Below, in pieces: positions 45,311-56,139 of a stretch of DNA of 64,000 bases (the stretch's first letter is position 1; each line of letters begins with the position of its first letter). The notes beneath the pieces are model-generated. The model did no database searches. It worked only from the letters and a program-made list of their open reading frames with translations, and was not told the origin of the DNA. A program made the translations under genes and the position numbers. The stretch is from Sthenelais limicola (taxonomy: Eukaryota; Annelida; Polychaeta; Phyllodocida; Sigalionidae): assembly GCA_942159475.1 (NCBI GenBank), contig OW804097.1, positions 58,982,986 to 59,046,985 of the forward strand, written 5' to 3'.

Positions 45311-46754
45311 GAAGAGCAATGGAAAAACACTCATTATGAGCGAGAGTGCTTAGAATTGTATAATACCTGAATGAGAATCTGTTTTTAAAAAGCTTATATA
45401 GAAGATAAGCGAAGGTAAGCGAATAGAGTAGAGTTAGTGGAAGTTGCACGCTAACTTTCCACGCAAAAGTCATGTTAGCAATTCCCAGGCTAATGAGGTC
45501 GATCAGCAGGCTATGAGGTCGATCATGGGGCTGTGTGGGGAATAGAACCCTGGGGAATGGTACACCCAGCTCCCCACTGCAACAGATACAGCCTGTTCAC
45601 ATGATACGCCAGTGCCAAGTGGGTAAAATTACCTGCAGCTCAACTTAATACCAGCTTCTTTAAGGATTTAAACTTTCTACATTTTGTTCCATTAGAGCGG
45701 GCTTTCATTTTGACCTTCATAATTCCAATGTAGGATCATTGTATGTAATGTATGCATTCTTTTAGTCACACCTCAAACAAATTTGAACAGAATTTATAAA
45801 TGTTATATTGTAAGGCCAGGGGGGGGGGATGAAAACTTCCCAAAGTGGAGATGTAGCCCCCTGTATTATCAGTATACAGGAGGGAATGAAAACCTTCTTA
45901 ATTGCAGATGTATCCGCCTGTACTGCCAGCATTCTGATGACATCTACAGTCCTGGCTTCATCGCCACAGCAGTGATACCGATCCCCATTCTCCTTGTATA
46001 TAAATTAATTTTACTTCACAAATTGCTAAGCTTTCAGAGAACAGGGCTCTAGAAGCTAAACTGGACATGGGGTTTTGTTATTTTGATGTGTGAGTGTGAG
46101 TGCTTAGATTGCCTAGACTATACATCGTCGGAAGCCTCACTGATGCCACACAAAGTTGTGGTTAGGTGCATCGGTCCACTCAGTCATGGGCTACTGCAAA
46201 GGCCCCAAATGGGGCTCGAAATCGACTTCAGAGCCAGGACTGTCTAAATAAAGTCAGTCAATCACTAAGATGTATGTATATATTCAGACATAATTTTTTT
46301 GAATTTTAAAAAATCTTGGAAAGAAAGAGATAAAAAGAATTATTTGCAATAATTGATAGTACATGTATATTGATTAGACAATAATATAACAGTTGTGGAA
46401 ATGTGCTAAGAACTTCTTATATCAGACACATTTAGTACATTTCAGCAAATCTTGGAAATAAATAGGCCTACATTGAATATAAAATCAAATATTTGCCGTA
46501 TTTTGAAGTACATGTATTCATTATAATTAATGTGAGAGCTGACGAAATGTAATCTTAAGATATACATTAATTTCAAAATTGAATTTCTCTCCCTTTTAAT
46601 CTTAAAACCTACATATTTTGGGGCCTGCTGGCTCGTAAAATCAAACTTCTACTTTCTACACCCAACAAAGGACAAAGCATTATAATGGCATAATATGGGT
46701 AATGGTTTGGTAATTTACACCCACCTTTACACAAAACTTTTGTGTACATATTTA
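45311..46754. other. No recognised gene; AT-rich
   Basis: Includes a G9 run at 45820 and a local duplication of GAGGTCGATCA near 45496-45525. ATTTTRAAGTACATGTATTC-like phrases near 46360-46520. Confidence 0.45.
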
Positions 46755-46985
46755 CTCAGTCATATCAGGGCGAGGGGCAAGAGAAGAAACACGCTTATGG
46801 GATGCGATACCCTGCTCTTTTTTATTATTAGCTATGGTTCATTGACATGCATATAACCATAGGCAGCTATACATATGGCCGGCCTTTGGTAACCCAGTCT
46901 GCGTGCACTGGGTGGATGGGAAGTGAAATGGTGCTCTGGTAAGGCGCTCGTGGGATTCGAATCGGGAACTCAGCGCATGTGTATC
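46755..46985 (-). repeat. SINE-like dispersed repeat, copy 2
   Basis: GAAGAAACACGCTTATGGGA, ACCCTGCTCTTTTTTATTA, GGCCGGCCTTTGGTAACC and CGTGGGATTCGAATCGGGA. Reverse of GATTCGAATCCC resembles a tRNA-type B box. Confidence 0.45.
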
Positions 46986-48044
46986 AATGACCAATTAGCA
47001 TCGGCCGTGTATGATATGGCACTAAGGTTCAGGCGCAGGGATTTAGGCCAAACAAAATAAGTGTTTCTTTGTTTCATTTCAAAATGAGTTGAAAATGAGA
47101 TTAACTGTTAGATGCCCAGAGTGAGATTCAGCCGACATTGTGGTAGGGCGCAAAAGAAATGGAAAGCGTTGTACAATGAACTGTTAAAATCATGATAAAG
47201 CCTCTGTTTTTATAGTCACTAATTAAGTAGAGGAACCCTCTGAATGTTTTATGTTCCAGGGGAATTAGTGAGTTCAAAACTTCAAAGCTTGTACGCTGCC
47301 AGTGATCTTAATTTCACGATGGCATACTTTTGTTCTAGCTGTCGCTGTAAATTGGTCAAGGAATATAAATGTTATGAAAAAGGTTTCCAGCCCCCTGAAA
47401 AACCTCCCTCTATCTAAAACATTTAGTTATCCTAACTAAAAAATGTGGGCTGTTTTTTTTACCAGCAAAGTTATTTAAAGCAGCAACACAAAGCTCTTAC
47501 TCAGAAAACCCTCAAAAAGTAAATCGTTGTTTAAACCTAGTATTGTTACAAAATAAACGTTGCACCACCTCTCGAAAGATAATTTCTTTTTAAAAAAGAA
47601 ATAGAAGGTCACATGATCGCCTAATACAAATGCAACCCATATTCAACACAAGGTTGTTTCCACTTGAGTTGCCTTCACCTCAATTTTTTATATATTCTTT
47701 TTCATGGCCTGAATCAGAAACGCACCTAATTTTTGTTTGGCCTCACTGGAGAAAAACACGCAGTTATTATGTAACTCCCTCGAGAGGGTCGGGTGTGAGC
47801 CAGAGAGAGAAGCTGGGCCGTGGTTGGGGGACGCCTGATCAGCCACACTCGAGCAGGTACTACACCAACCCAAACAAGTCTTATAAACTATAGACCTCCC
47901 CAATAGAACACAGACTTTCACCTTTAAACTTTGTTTTATTATCATTACTGTCAAGGCCAATATATCTAACATTTAAAAGAAAAATTAAATTTGTATCTTA
48001 AAATACATGATCTGAGACTGAAACTGAAAGGATATACGGGTAAG
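46986..48044. other. No recognised feature
   Basis: AT-rich. ORFs here are short and without domain resemblance. Confidence 0.45.
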
Positions 48045-48205
48045 GTCGTCATGGCAGCTCTAAATATCTAGTAGATTTTGCTAAATTAGGCTGAAAAATA
48101 ATTTTAAAAGTTTCTTCGGTTATGTTGAGCCTTAGAGAAAGCGGTAGAACTGTATTTGAAATGTCTCATTACTGCCTTAAACTTGGGTTAGTAGAGAGAC
48201 GGTAA
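48045..48205 (-). mobile_element. Family A element, ends decayed
   Basis: GGCAGCTCTAAATATCTAGT, GCTAAATTAGGCTGAAAAAT and TTGGGTTAGTAGAGAGACGG. Both TCAGAAAATG termini are lost. Confidence 0.65.
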
Positions 48206-48872
48206 TTTATCATTACAAATCAAGATAGAGCTTTCGCTCTGTATATTCTTCCTGTCCCAGATCTCCAATTACAAAATACATCATATCTCAAAGCAGTTAC
48301 AACAATTTATGAAAATAAAACAAAACAACGTGTTGGTAAGAGTTTAATATTAAGAAAATAACAAAGTGGCATTTCTGACATAAAATTAGGCAACAAAATG
48401 GTAAGATATATAAGTATAGCAGTTATGACATTGAATGTACAATGTAATACCTCATATAGAGTGTAAATTCCATTGGAGAACAATAACAATAGTTATGAAT
48501 ACATTTTGTAATATAATAATTAAGTTCATCGTTACAAAAGGTTACATCCCATGCCATCAAAACATGATCCCGTCACATTTCATCCCATTCCATCTCAATT
48601 CAACCTAAAAACATGTACTGCTCTGTAAGTTGATCTCTAGGCCGGGAACGTGGTGAAAAACAGGAACTCTAAACCTGATCCCCGTTGAACATGATGGCAA
48701 AGGTCATCATTCAATATGTATTCCCTACTTGTAAAATATAGTAATAACTAAAAAAATGTCAATCTGGAGAAGGTTACGATATCAGCTAAAATATTTGGTA
48801 ATAATCACTGCCTTAAACAGAGATTGAAGGGATTAATAACCTCCATTTCGGGCCGGCTGGTGCACTGTTGGT
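48206..48872. other. No recognised feature
   Basis: AT-rich, no ORF over 60 codons of interest. Confidence 0.45.
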
Positions 48873-49149
48873 GCATAATTTACTCATATTATGACTTACG
48901 GGACTGAATTTATCAATATTCTGCTGGTGGTATATTATGTTTATGATACAAGAATTTGAAGTCAAGATTTCGGCGGGTCACCGAAATATAAACGTGGACT
49001 TTTATCAACCCCTGTAGCACAAACAACCGGACAAATTCCTCCAAAATATTTGGTCAAATGACTGTTACAGATGTGTTGGGGAAAAACAGAACAAAAAGTA
49101 AAAAGTCTGTAGTTCTTGACCGATGTTATTAAACCGAGACTGCATTTTC
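48873..49149 (+). mobile_element. Family B element, left end lost
   Basis: TTTACTCATATTATGACTTA, GGCGGGTCACCGAAATATAA and GTCAAATGACTGTTACAGAT to ACCGAGACTGCATTTTCAAA. Confidence 0.8.
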
Positions 49150-49647
49150 AAAGACCGAGTTCTATTTTGCTGCATGGACCTATTCATCGAATTTTGTTTT
49201 CAAGACAGATCCATAGAGGCCGACTAGACTAGCTCTAGTCCCCAAGACAGTATTATTATTTGAAGGCCCCTAGTGCAGGTCTAGGCTCCCCATTCACTGA
49301 TAGTCCCCAAGAAGACAGTTATGTTGTTGTAAGTGTAGTTTGTAGGTCTAGTGCTCCCTATTCACCCATAGTCTTAGATTCCCCAGTCGAGGCAGTAGTG
49401 ACTCTAATAAATAGTGATTCGAATATGATAGATTTTTCAAAAAATTCTTTTTCAAAAGATAGCAAAGACTTCAGCAAGTCTAGAGAATTTTGAGGCGGGC
49501 GAGCGGCCGTGGGTTTGACAGCTGTGTAAGGCGTGTATGGTTAAAAAGGGGCGTGGTCAAGTCTGAGTGTTTATGTTGGTCTGAGGACGTATTTAACAAT
49601 GTACCGCCTCGTACCGACAACCCTGGAGGAACATAATGGCTCAGTCG
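49150..49647. other. Open, serine-rich stretch of uncertain meaning
   Basis: 49260-49493 (+) is open for 77 codons with non-repetitive composition (DSYVVVSVVCRSSAPYSP, SKDSKDFSKSREF). No start context, splice sites or known domain were found. It could be a retroelement or gene relic, or chance. Confidence 0.2.
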
Positions 49648-49889
49648 TCGGAAAATGTTAATTCATCTTCACCAATCCTCTCAAATAACGCAGACTTACG
49701 ACAAAATTGAAGTTTAAAAAAAGTTCAACATTTATAACGGAACAGACCTTCTACAATACCAGCTAATACCAAATAAACTCAGATACCTCAGTAACCTGGT
49801 ATTGAATCCCCCCCCCCCCCCCCCCCCCCCCCAGCCTATTTTAGCAGAATTTACCAAATGTGTAGCTCTACCGATTGTACATTTTCTGA
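49648..49889 (+). mobile_element. Family A element with an internal poly-C run
   Basis: TCGGAAAATGTTAATTCATC to CCGATTGTACATTTTCTGA. A run of about 25 C (49808-49832) replaces the usual TTTTTC before AGCC. Confidence 0.85.
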
Positions 49890-50368
49890 CGATCTGACGA
49901 TCCCTACTACACAGCCACTAAATGGGCAGAATAAGAAAACCAAACAAATGGTTCAACATTATTTGAGCCATTTGATCGGTGCCTAAAAACCGATACAGTA
50001 CACACACAATACACACAGACCCCCTATAGTTATACAAGAGTTTCAGACTTCCCTTGGGCCCACGATGATGTATTATAGAACTGTTAGTTGAAGTAATATC
50101 ACACAAACACTACTAACAATGAGCAAATAGAAAACATGTAGCAAAGGAATTTAAAGAAAACGTGAGATTTCCCTGTGGGCTAATAGCCACTATTCCTATT
50201 GTTACACATTGTCTTATCATCACCTCTTTCACATTGATTGTTATCTATGTTACCTTTTTTTTCTTTTTTAAACGACTTTATTCAGGTTGATAGCTGGCAG
50301 TGGCCATATTTAATGCGGCTCGGGTCAGACCCGGTTTTCTATATACAAGTACATTTGTGCAGCCATTT
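49890..50368. other. No recognised feature
   Basis: Unplaced sequence between repeats. Confidence 0.45.
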
Positions 50369-50432
50369 CAGCCTCAGCTCAAAGCCTCTAAGATCAGATG
50401 AGAATGGTATGTCACTCTTTGGACGTCTACTG
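50369..50432 (-). mobile_element. Family C fragment beside the minisatellite
   Basis: GCTCAAAGCCTCTAAGATCA and GATGAGAATGGTATGTCA then GGACGTCTACTG match family C in reverse. Confidence 0.7.
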
Positions 50433-50459
50433 AACAGGGAACAGAGGGGGTTTGGATGA

Positions 50460-51166
50460 GGATTTTGCTGGGAATGCAGCTTTAACAAAAATGATTTTAC
50501 AGGGAACGCACCTTTAAAGGGATTTAGCTGGGAATGCAGCTATAACAGAGGGGATTTAGCTGGGAATGCAGCTATAACAGAAGGGATTTAGCTGGGAATG
50601 CAGTTTTAACAGAAGGTATTTAGCTGGGAATGCAAACTCCTCAGATGGGAATGCAGCTTTGACACAAGGGATTTTGTTGGGAATGCAGCTTTAAAGGGAT
50701 TTAGCTGGGAATGCAGCGTTAAAAGAAGGGATTTAGCTGGGAATGCAGTTTTAACAGAAGGTATTTAGCTGGGAATGCAAACTCCTCAGATGGGAATGCA
50801 GCTTTGACACAAGGGATTTTGTTGGGAATGCAGCTTTAAAGGGATTTAGCTGGGAATGGAGCGTTAAAAGAAGGGATTTAGCTGGGAATGCATCTTTAAC
50901 AGAAGGGATTTAGCTGGGAATGCAAAATCCTCAGATGGGAATGCAGCTTTGACACAAGGGATTTTTGTTGGGAATGCAGCTTTAACAGAAAGAATTTGTC
51001 TGGGAATGCAGCTTCAACAGAAGTGATTTAGTTGGGAATGCAGCTTTAACAGAAGGGATTTTGCTGGGAATGTTGCTTTAACAGAAGTAATTTAGCAGGG
51101 AATGCAGCTTTAACAGAAGTGATTTAGCTGGGGATGCAGCTTTAACAGAAGGGATTTTGCTGGGGT
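50460..51166 (+). repeat. 32-bp minisatellite derived from the family B terminus
   Basis: Unit GGGATTTAGCTGGGAATGCA plus GCTTTAACAGAA, about 22 copies with a higher-order period near 145-155 bp (AAACTCCTCAGATGGGAATG at 50634, 50779 and, as AAAATCC, 50934). The core AGCTGGGAATGCAGCTTTAA differs from the family B end AGCTGAGAATGCAGCTTTAA by one base. Confidence 0.95.
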
Positions 51167-51641
51167 GACAATGATCAGACACAATAAATCTGATAAGAAC
51201 TATCTGGGAAGACAGCAGGCGGACAAGGCAGAACCGGCGGGCCATTGTATCAAATGACCCATTGACATAAATATCGGTCATACCGTGACAATGTTACAAA
51301 TCATGACTCAAAAATAAAAGATGCTGAATCAATTTTTAGATAAGAGCGAGCTGGGGTAGGAATGTAATCCCTGTGTGACCTGAGCGTGGGAAACAGGAGA
51401 AGTCTGCACATGCTGTAATTCAATATTATAGAACTGGTTTCATTTCGCTCACAGTTAATTCCCCTCGGCTAATAGCTCACTACAGGCCTAGGTCCGTATT
51501 TGGTAGATATCTTTAAATGCTTTCATGTCACACACAATGTGTAGAAAATGAGTCAAATTCGCCGCCATGGAAGCAGAACTTTTTAACAGAACAATGTCAA
51601 CAGATGTAATGAATTATAACTGTACATTGGAGGTACAATCT
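51167..51641. other. No recognised feature
   Basis: Ordinary AT-rich sequence. Confidence 0.45.
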
Positions 51642-51810
51642 CTTGGCGCGGCTCAGAGCCTATCAGATCCCTCCAAGGTAAGGAAAGTTCGCCGCAAAAT
51701 CACATTAGAATTCCATTAATAGTAATGGTAATGGTGGGAATACTCCACGGCCGGGAAAGCTATTGGTATTACCGATCTTATCTGATAGGCTCTGAACCTA
51801 GACTGGGCCT
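51642..51810 (+). mobile_element. Family C element, diverged
   Basis: CTTGGCGCGGCTCAGAGCC to GATAGGCTCTGAACCTAGAC, with an extra TAATGGTAATGG. Confidence 0.75.
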
Positions 51811-51856
51811 ATACATTAAGGGTTTCATTTCGCTGTGCAAAAGAATTAATCAATCA

Positions 51857-52034
51857 GTCTAGGCTCACAGCCTCTCAGATCAGATAAGAATGGTATGTCA
51901 GTCGGTGATTGGACGCCTACTGCGCTAATGGCTTTCCTTACCCGTGCTAATGGGATCCTAATGGAATTTTGCTGTTTGGAATGAGAGACTTTTCCTCAGT
52001 TTGGAGGGACTCTTATCAACTCTGACCTTAGACT
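51857..52034 (-). mobile_element. Family C element, complete, inverted relative to its neighbour
   Basis: GTCTAGGCTCACAGCCTCTC to CAACTCTGACCTTAGAC. Forms a head-to-head pair with the copy 46 bp upstream. Confidence 0.8.
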
Positions 52035-52752
52035 TTTATACTAGGTAGACCAGCACATAATTTACTGCATTCCAGTCTCTGAAGACCTTAGCTGTACCTT
52101 GCTATCTTTAGCTGATACACATTGGAGTTGGTTGAATAGAAGTATATAAATATAGCGTCCATATAGTGATCAAGTATGCTGTATAGACGGTCTAGTGTGT
52201 ACACTATACTACAGTATACACTGACTACTAATTCATCATGGCCATTGAACACTTGGGAAGTGGTCGGGCTATTTAATAACACAGTCACTTCCTCCACTCG
52301 CCCTGATTCTGCACCTAAACCTTATTAAGTAATTAACGAAAAACCACTAATTTGTGCGCTAGTGATGTATGAGGTAACACTAGTATTACGTTACGGTACT
52401 AATAATATAATTGCACATATCTTATGTAGGCCTATATACCGCTCTACTACTGGGATAGCTTTTAATGATGATGTATAATGGCACATAACTATGAATTAAT
52501 GAAATCTCATATATATATCTGTAATGAATTGTAGGCCTACCTGCAATTTGCAGTTATAAATCAATATATTGATTCTTTCCTTTGCAAAACGAAATGACGC
52601 TTATAATTTGCAGCACAAACGTTGAACAAGTCAACATATTTAAAACTATGGGAAATGTAAAAACTTTAATTAACAGTAGGCCCTATAGTTTTTTAGTCAT
52701 CGAAGGACGGAGTAGGTGTTCCTGAAACATAACTCAAGATATACATTATAAT
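52035..52752. other. Unplaced DNA rich in TAGGCCTA
   Basis: No coding signal. TAGGCCTA palindromes appear at 52427 and 52532 and increase downstream. Confidence 0.45.
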
Positions 52753-52913
52753 GCAGGGAAAGTCTCTCGAGCCTCGTTACAAACCGAAAAAATGCCATTA
52801 TAATCCCATTAATTAAGACACCTACTCCAGGGCCGGGAAAGCCATTAGCGCAGTAGGTGTCCACTCACTGACATATATCATTCTTATCTGAGGACAGGCT
52901 GTGGGCCTAGACT
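52753..52913 (+). mobile_element. Family C element, left end decayed
   Basis: GCAGGGAAAGTCTCTCGAGC, ATTAGCGCAGTAGGTGTCC and CAGGCTGTGGGCCTAGAC. Confidence 0.75.
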
Positions 52914-54159
52914 GCTAAGTTGGTTTCCTTGTATAACACCTAGTCCTAGGCCTATAGCCATTGATATGATGTGTTAGCTTATGTTATTCCATAAAACATA
53001 GGCCTACCGGGAAATACAGGGATACCATCTCCAATATTTATGCCTCTCTGATTATACAGATTTAGCTAGATTTCTGAGAGGGCATACACTAAACCGGCCA
53101 GGAGAAACATAGCTAGAAGGGCCTACAATTGTTATGAATGCCAATGGCATGGTAGGCCTATAGGCCTACTAGCGGAAATGGTCCCATTCATAACGTGTCA
53201 CACTCTAGCCTAGTCATAGAGCATAAACTAGGAGACATACATCTAATCTATAGGCGCTAATAGGGACAAAGAGCCAATGACAACCAATCATCCATAGGTA
53301 TTGTCCCCGAATGTAAAGGCTTTTACCTTAGAATGCATCAGAAGGAGAGAGAAGGCCTTAGTGTGTGCTTGTAGCCTTACTATAAGGTTGTTTTCACACT
53401 GCAACTAGGCGGCAAGGCCCTACAATCCAGTCCAAGACAACTGCATATGTCCTGCAGCGATTCCACAAGCCCTTGCCTGGAAGTCCTGGAAGCTCTTGAA
53501 CAACAGCTCTTGCACAAACCCAACCCCCCAAGAATATGCACAGTAATAAAATGGGGGATTTATAAGTAAAAGGATGGGCACAGCAATACGCTATGATCAA
53601 AACCTAGTTGGGGACAGCGAGAGGCATAGGGCCAATAACTCAAACAAGTGCCAATGCAATAGCAATGTGATTGCCTCAGCTTTAATACCGTGTCCCCGGG
53701 ATTCAAATTGCATCAATAGACCCACTACACTAAATTAATTCCACTCACGGCATAAACTGAAATGAACATTTTAGTGAATCTGAAAAAGAGATCCTTTAAA
53801 AAAAGGGTTGAGACTTGGTATCAATCTGAAACAAGAGAAAGTTCAAAGAAAAAAATACAGGACAATCAAGGCTAGTGTGGAAGGAGACAGGTCGGGCAAT
53901 AACACAGCCAGCCAAGTCCCCGCATGGGAGTTTGCAATCAATGGGAGAAACCTACTACTCACTCACCATGCGAGATGAAGAACGACCAAAAACACAGCAG
54001 GAACAACCAAATCGTCAGAACCGACACTCCACCGTCGCTTAAAAACAACTATCCCAGGCATGTTGAGACCGTATCCTCACGACACACAATAATCCACAAT
54101 GAAGAAGTATCGTAAAATCCAGAGAATCATGTTTTCTTATCGATGTGCTCTCTACGCTC
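52914..54159. other. Upstream flank of EXT2, no recognised gene
   Basis: TAGGCCTA-type palindromes at 52950, 53002, 53153 and 53161. 53400-53600 has a minus-strand ORF of 68 codons without resemblance. No transposon family copy was seen here. Confidence 0.45.
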
Positions 54160-54545
54160 GCCAACGCTTCATTGACAGCTCCGCCCTCGTTCGTACACAT
54201 GCAGTTTCGGCGCCTTCGCCGAGAATTTCCGAACACCGCCAACCCGAAGTCTATAATGCGTCCCTCTGATTGGTCGATATTTGCTATTTATTTAGATAAA
54301 CTATCAACAGTTTTAACGGTTGATTAAATATAGGATGAATAAATAATGGCTAGGTGATTGTATATAATGATAATTTAAAGCAATACTAAGATGTTTTTCT
54401 TGCTGTAGTTTCGTGACTGCGGAACTAAATACTCGTAAATCCAAGATGGCGGAATAATGTCGAATTAGTTGTATTTTTTAAAGTTTACATTAATTTAAAC
54501 GAAATAGGGCTTGGATACCGGAGTTTTAACGTCTACTGTGGTGAG
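54160..54545 (+). promoter_or_regulatory. EXT2: Candidate EXT2 promoter and 5' non-coding exon
   Basis: The stretch 54160-54260 is clearly richer in CpG than its surroundings. An inverted CCAAT box (GATTGGTC) lies at 54268-54275. A YY1-type initiator motif CAAGATGGCGG lies at 54442-54452. GAG|GTAAGG, an ideal splice donor, follows with the GT at 54546-54547. The next good acceptor in the right place is ATTTGCAG ending at 56111, directly before the EXT2 start exon. Inference: transcription starts near 54.4 kb and the 5' exon ends at 54545. The CpG-rich part could also drive a divergent minus-strand transcript. The transcription start itself cannot be read from sequence. Confidence 0.45.
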
Positions 54546-56111
54546 GTAAGGATCTAATAGATCGAATACATTCATTTTGATTCCGTTAGCATGTGTTGGA
54601 ATCGGTACATAGGGGAAAATATGATTGAAATGATCTGGCTTGGCCTCGGACTTGGTTCTCGGCTGATGGATAACATCTTGACTTCTCAGTCATCTGTCAA
54701 GTTCTGTGACTGAGTCTTGATGATGAGCGAAACAATCCAAATATATAAAACTGGCTTCGATGAGATCTATGTCATGGGGGTCTTTTAAAATGTATAATCG
54801 CTCCGATCATGGCATTGGAGCCTATTTTCGAATAGGCTCGATCCTCTTGCTCTGGCTCTTGCTTGAGCCTCTGTCAATGACAATGTCACTCTCACTCCGA
54901 GTTAGATTCCGTTCTGCAACTACTGGCCTGGCTTAAATACAGCGGGTGATTGGCGCCCAGAGAAAAGCGTCTGGCGACTAGTAGGCCTGCCTCCGATCTT
55001 GCCGAATGAACAGCAGCCGGTAGCCTTGACAGGAGCCACTCGCTCTCTGATTCAACATTCTGTGACTTTGGTTTTGCTCTCTCTGAGTTTGTCTTCGAGA
55101 ATCGAGTGTTTTGTTCAGTAATATTACTTCTGTTTGGATTATTTTTGTTTTTACATGCCATCCATGGGTCGGTACCATATCTCGCCATGCCACACACAAC
55201 ACGATCTTTCACTCCTTTTATAATTATAATTATATCTTATTGGAAAGCAGTCGTAGAAAATAAAACCGTGTTCAGTGTCAAAATAATTATCATTAACATG
55301 ATGTGAAACTGTTGAAATTTGTTACTGCTACCGGTATTTCTTGGAGATTAAAATAATAATGCATTACTTGAATATAATATATAACAGACAATCTAATGTA
55401 AGTAGCTAGTGCTAATCGGCGGGCATTTTTCTCTGACTCAGTCTGAGGGTGCGAACTGACTTCTGATATCATTAGTTTACACGATCTTCATTCTGGCAGT
55501 TTACAATCTTCTCTAGAGATTCGAGTATGTTGAGAACATTATTTCTAAATTTATTTTCTATGCTATGAGAGTTATTTCATGTTGAGAGCGTTGCCAATTT
55601 TCTAAAATCTAGATTACTCCGTGAGTAACTTGTTGTAAAGTCTTTAGAGCCTAGAGATGCCTACCTGTTCAAAATAATTTGAAACTAATTCATATAATTT
55701 TGCAAGGAAGAAGAAGGCCAATGCATTGTATCATTGAAGCAGAGATTTAATACATTAATTTTGATGGGAAATAACACCACAACCGACAATGTTTCGGTAA
55801 TCGTATCTTGCTTTTTGTTATAGATGTGGAACATAGTTGTAGGTTTCGACCTGGCAGTGTGGTCTTTCTCAAATTTCAATATTATAAATTATATTATTAT
55901 GGTTATGATTAATTAATTATGAGTATTATATATCAACAGATACCTCCCTAGTATTAATGAATGAATTACTTAATATGTTGTATCATAAACAAACTTAACC
56001 GTATAAAAAAGTTCCCTAATAAAAATAAAGTGTGGTTAATCTACCTGATGACCAAATAAGTAGTAGTATCCTTTCCCCAATAAAATATTCACCAAACAAT
56101 TGTATTTGCAG
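54546..56111 (+). other. Proposed first intron of EXT2
   Basis: Runs from the donor GTAAGG at 54546 to the acceptor TTTGCAG ending at 56111. It holds AT-rich sequence, with a moderately GC-rich part at 54890-55110 whose minus-strand ORF (106 codons) resembles nothing I know. No family A-K element was recognised. The intron depends on the proposed 5' exon being real. Confidence 0.4.
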
Positions 56112-56118
56112 AAACGCT

Positions 56119-56130
56119 ATGTGGCGGTAA
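56119..56130 (+). promoter_or_regulatory. Minimal upstream ORF before the EXT2 start codon
   Basis: Directly downstream of the acceptor, ATG TGG CGG TAA makes a three-residue upstream ORF ending 9 nt before the main ATG. A similar ATG GCG GAA TAA sits at 54446-54457 in the proposed 5' exon, inside the YY1-type motif. Such small uORFs can reduce initiation downstream. Any effect here is inference. Confidence 0.5.
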
Positions 56131-56139
56131 ACCTTGACC

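Noticed and set aside
46920..46985. tRNA gene
   Set aside because: A B-box-like GATTCGAATCCC is visible in reverse, but no cloverleaf or A box could be built. A SINE-like repeat is the better reading.
49260..49493. Serine-rich ORF as a real exon
   Set aside because: No start, splice sites or domain. Recorded only as an uncertain open stretch.
54039..54242. Possible divergent gene start on the minus strand beside the EXT2 promoter
   Set aside because: The 67-codon frame has no recognisable product and no convincing splice donor. CpG richness alone explains the open frame. Left as a possibility within the promoter entry.
54892..55212. 106-codon minus-strand ORF in the proposed first EXT2 intron
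   Set aside because: No recognisable domain, no splice support, and it overlaps another ORF in a second frame.
56134..56139. Starting the EXT2 frame two codons earlier
   Set aside because: The codon at 56134 is TTG. The first in-frame ATG is at 56140 with good context.
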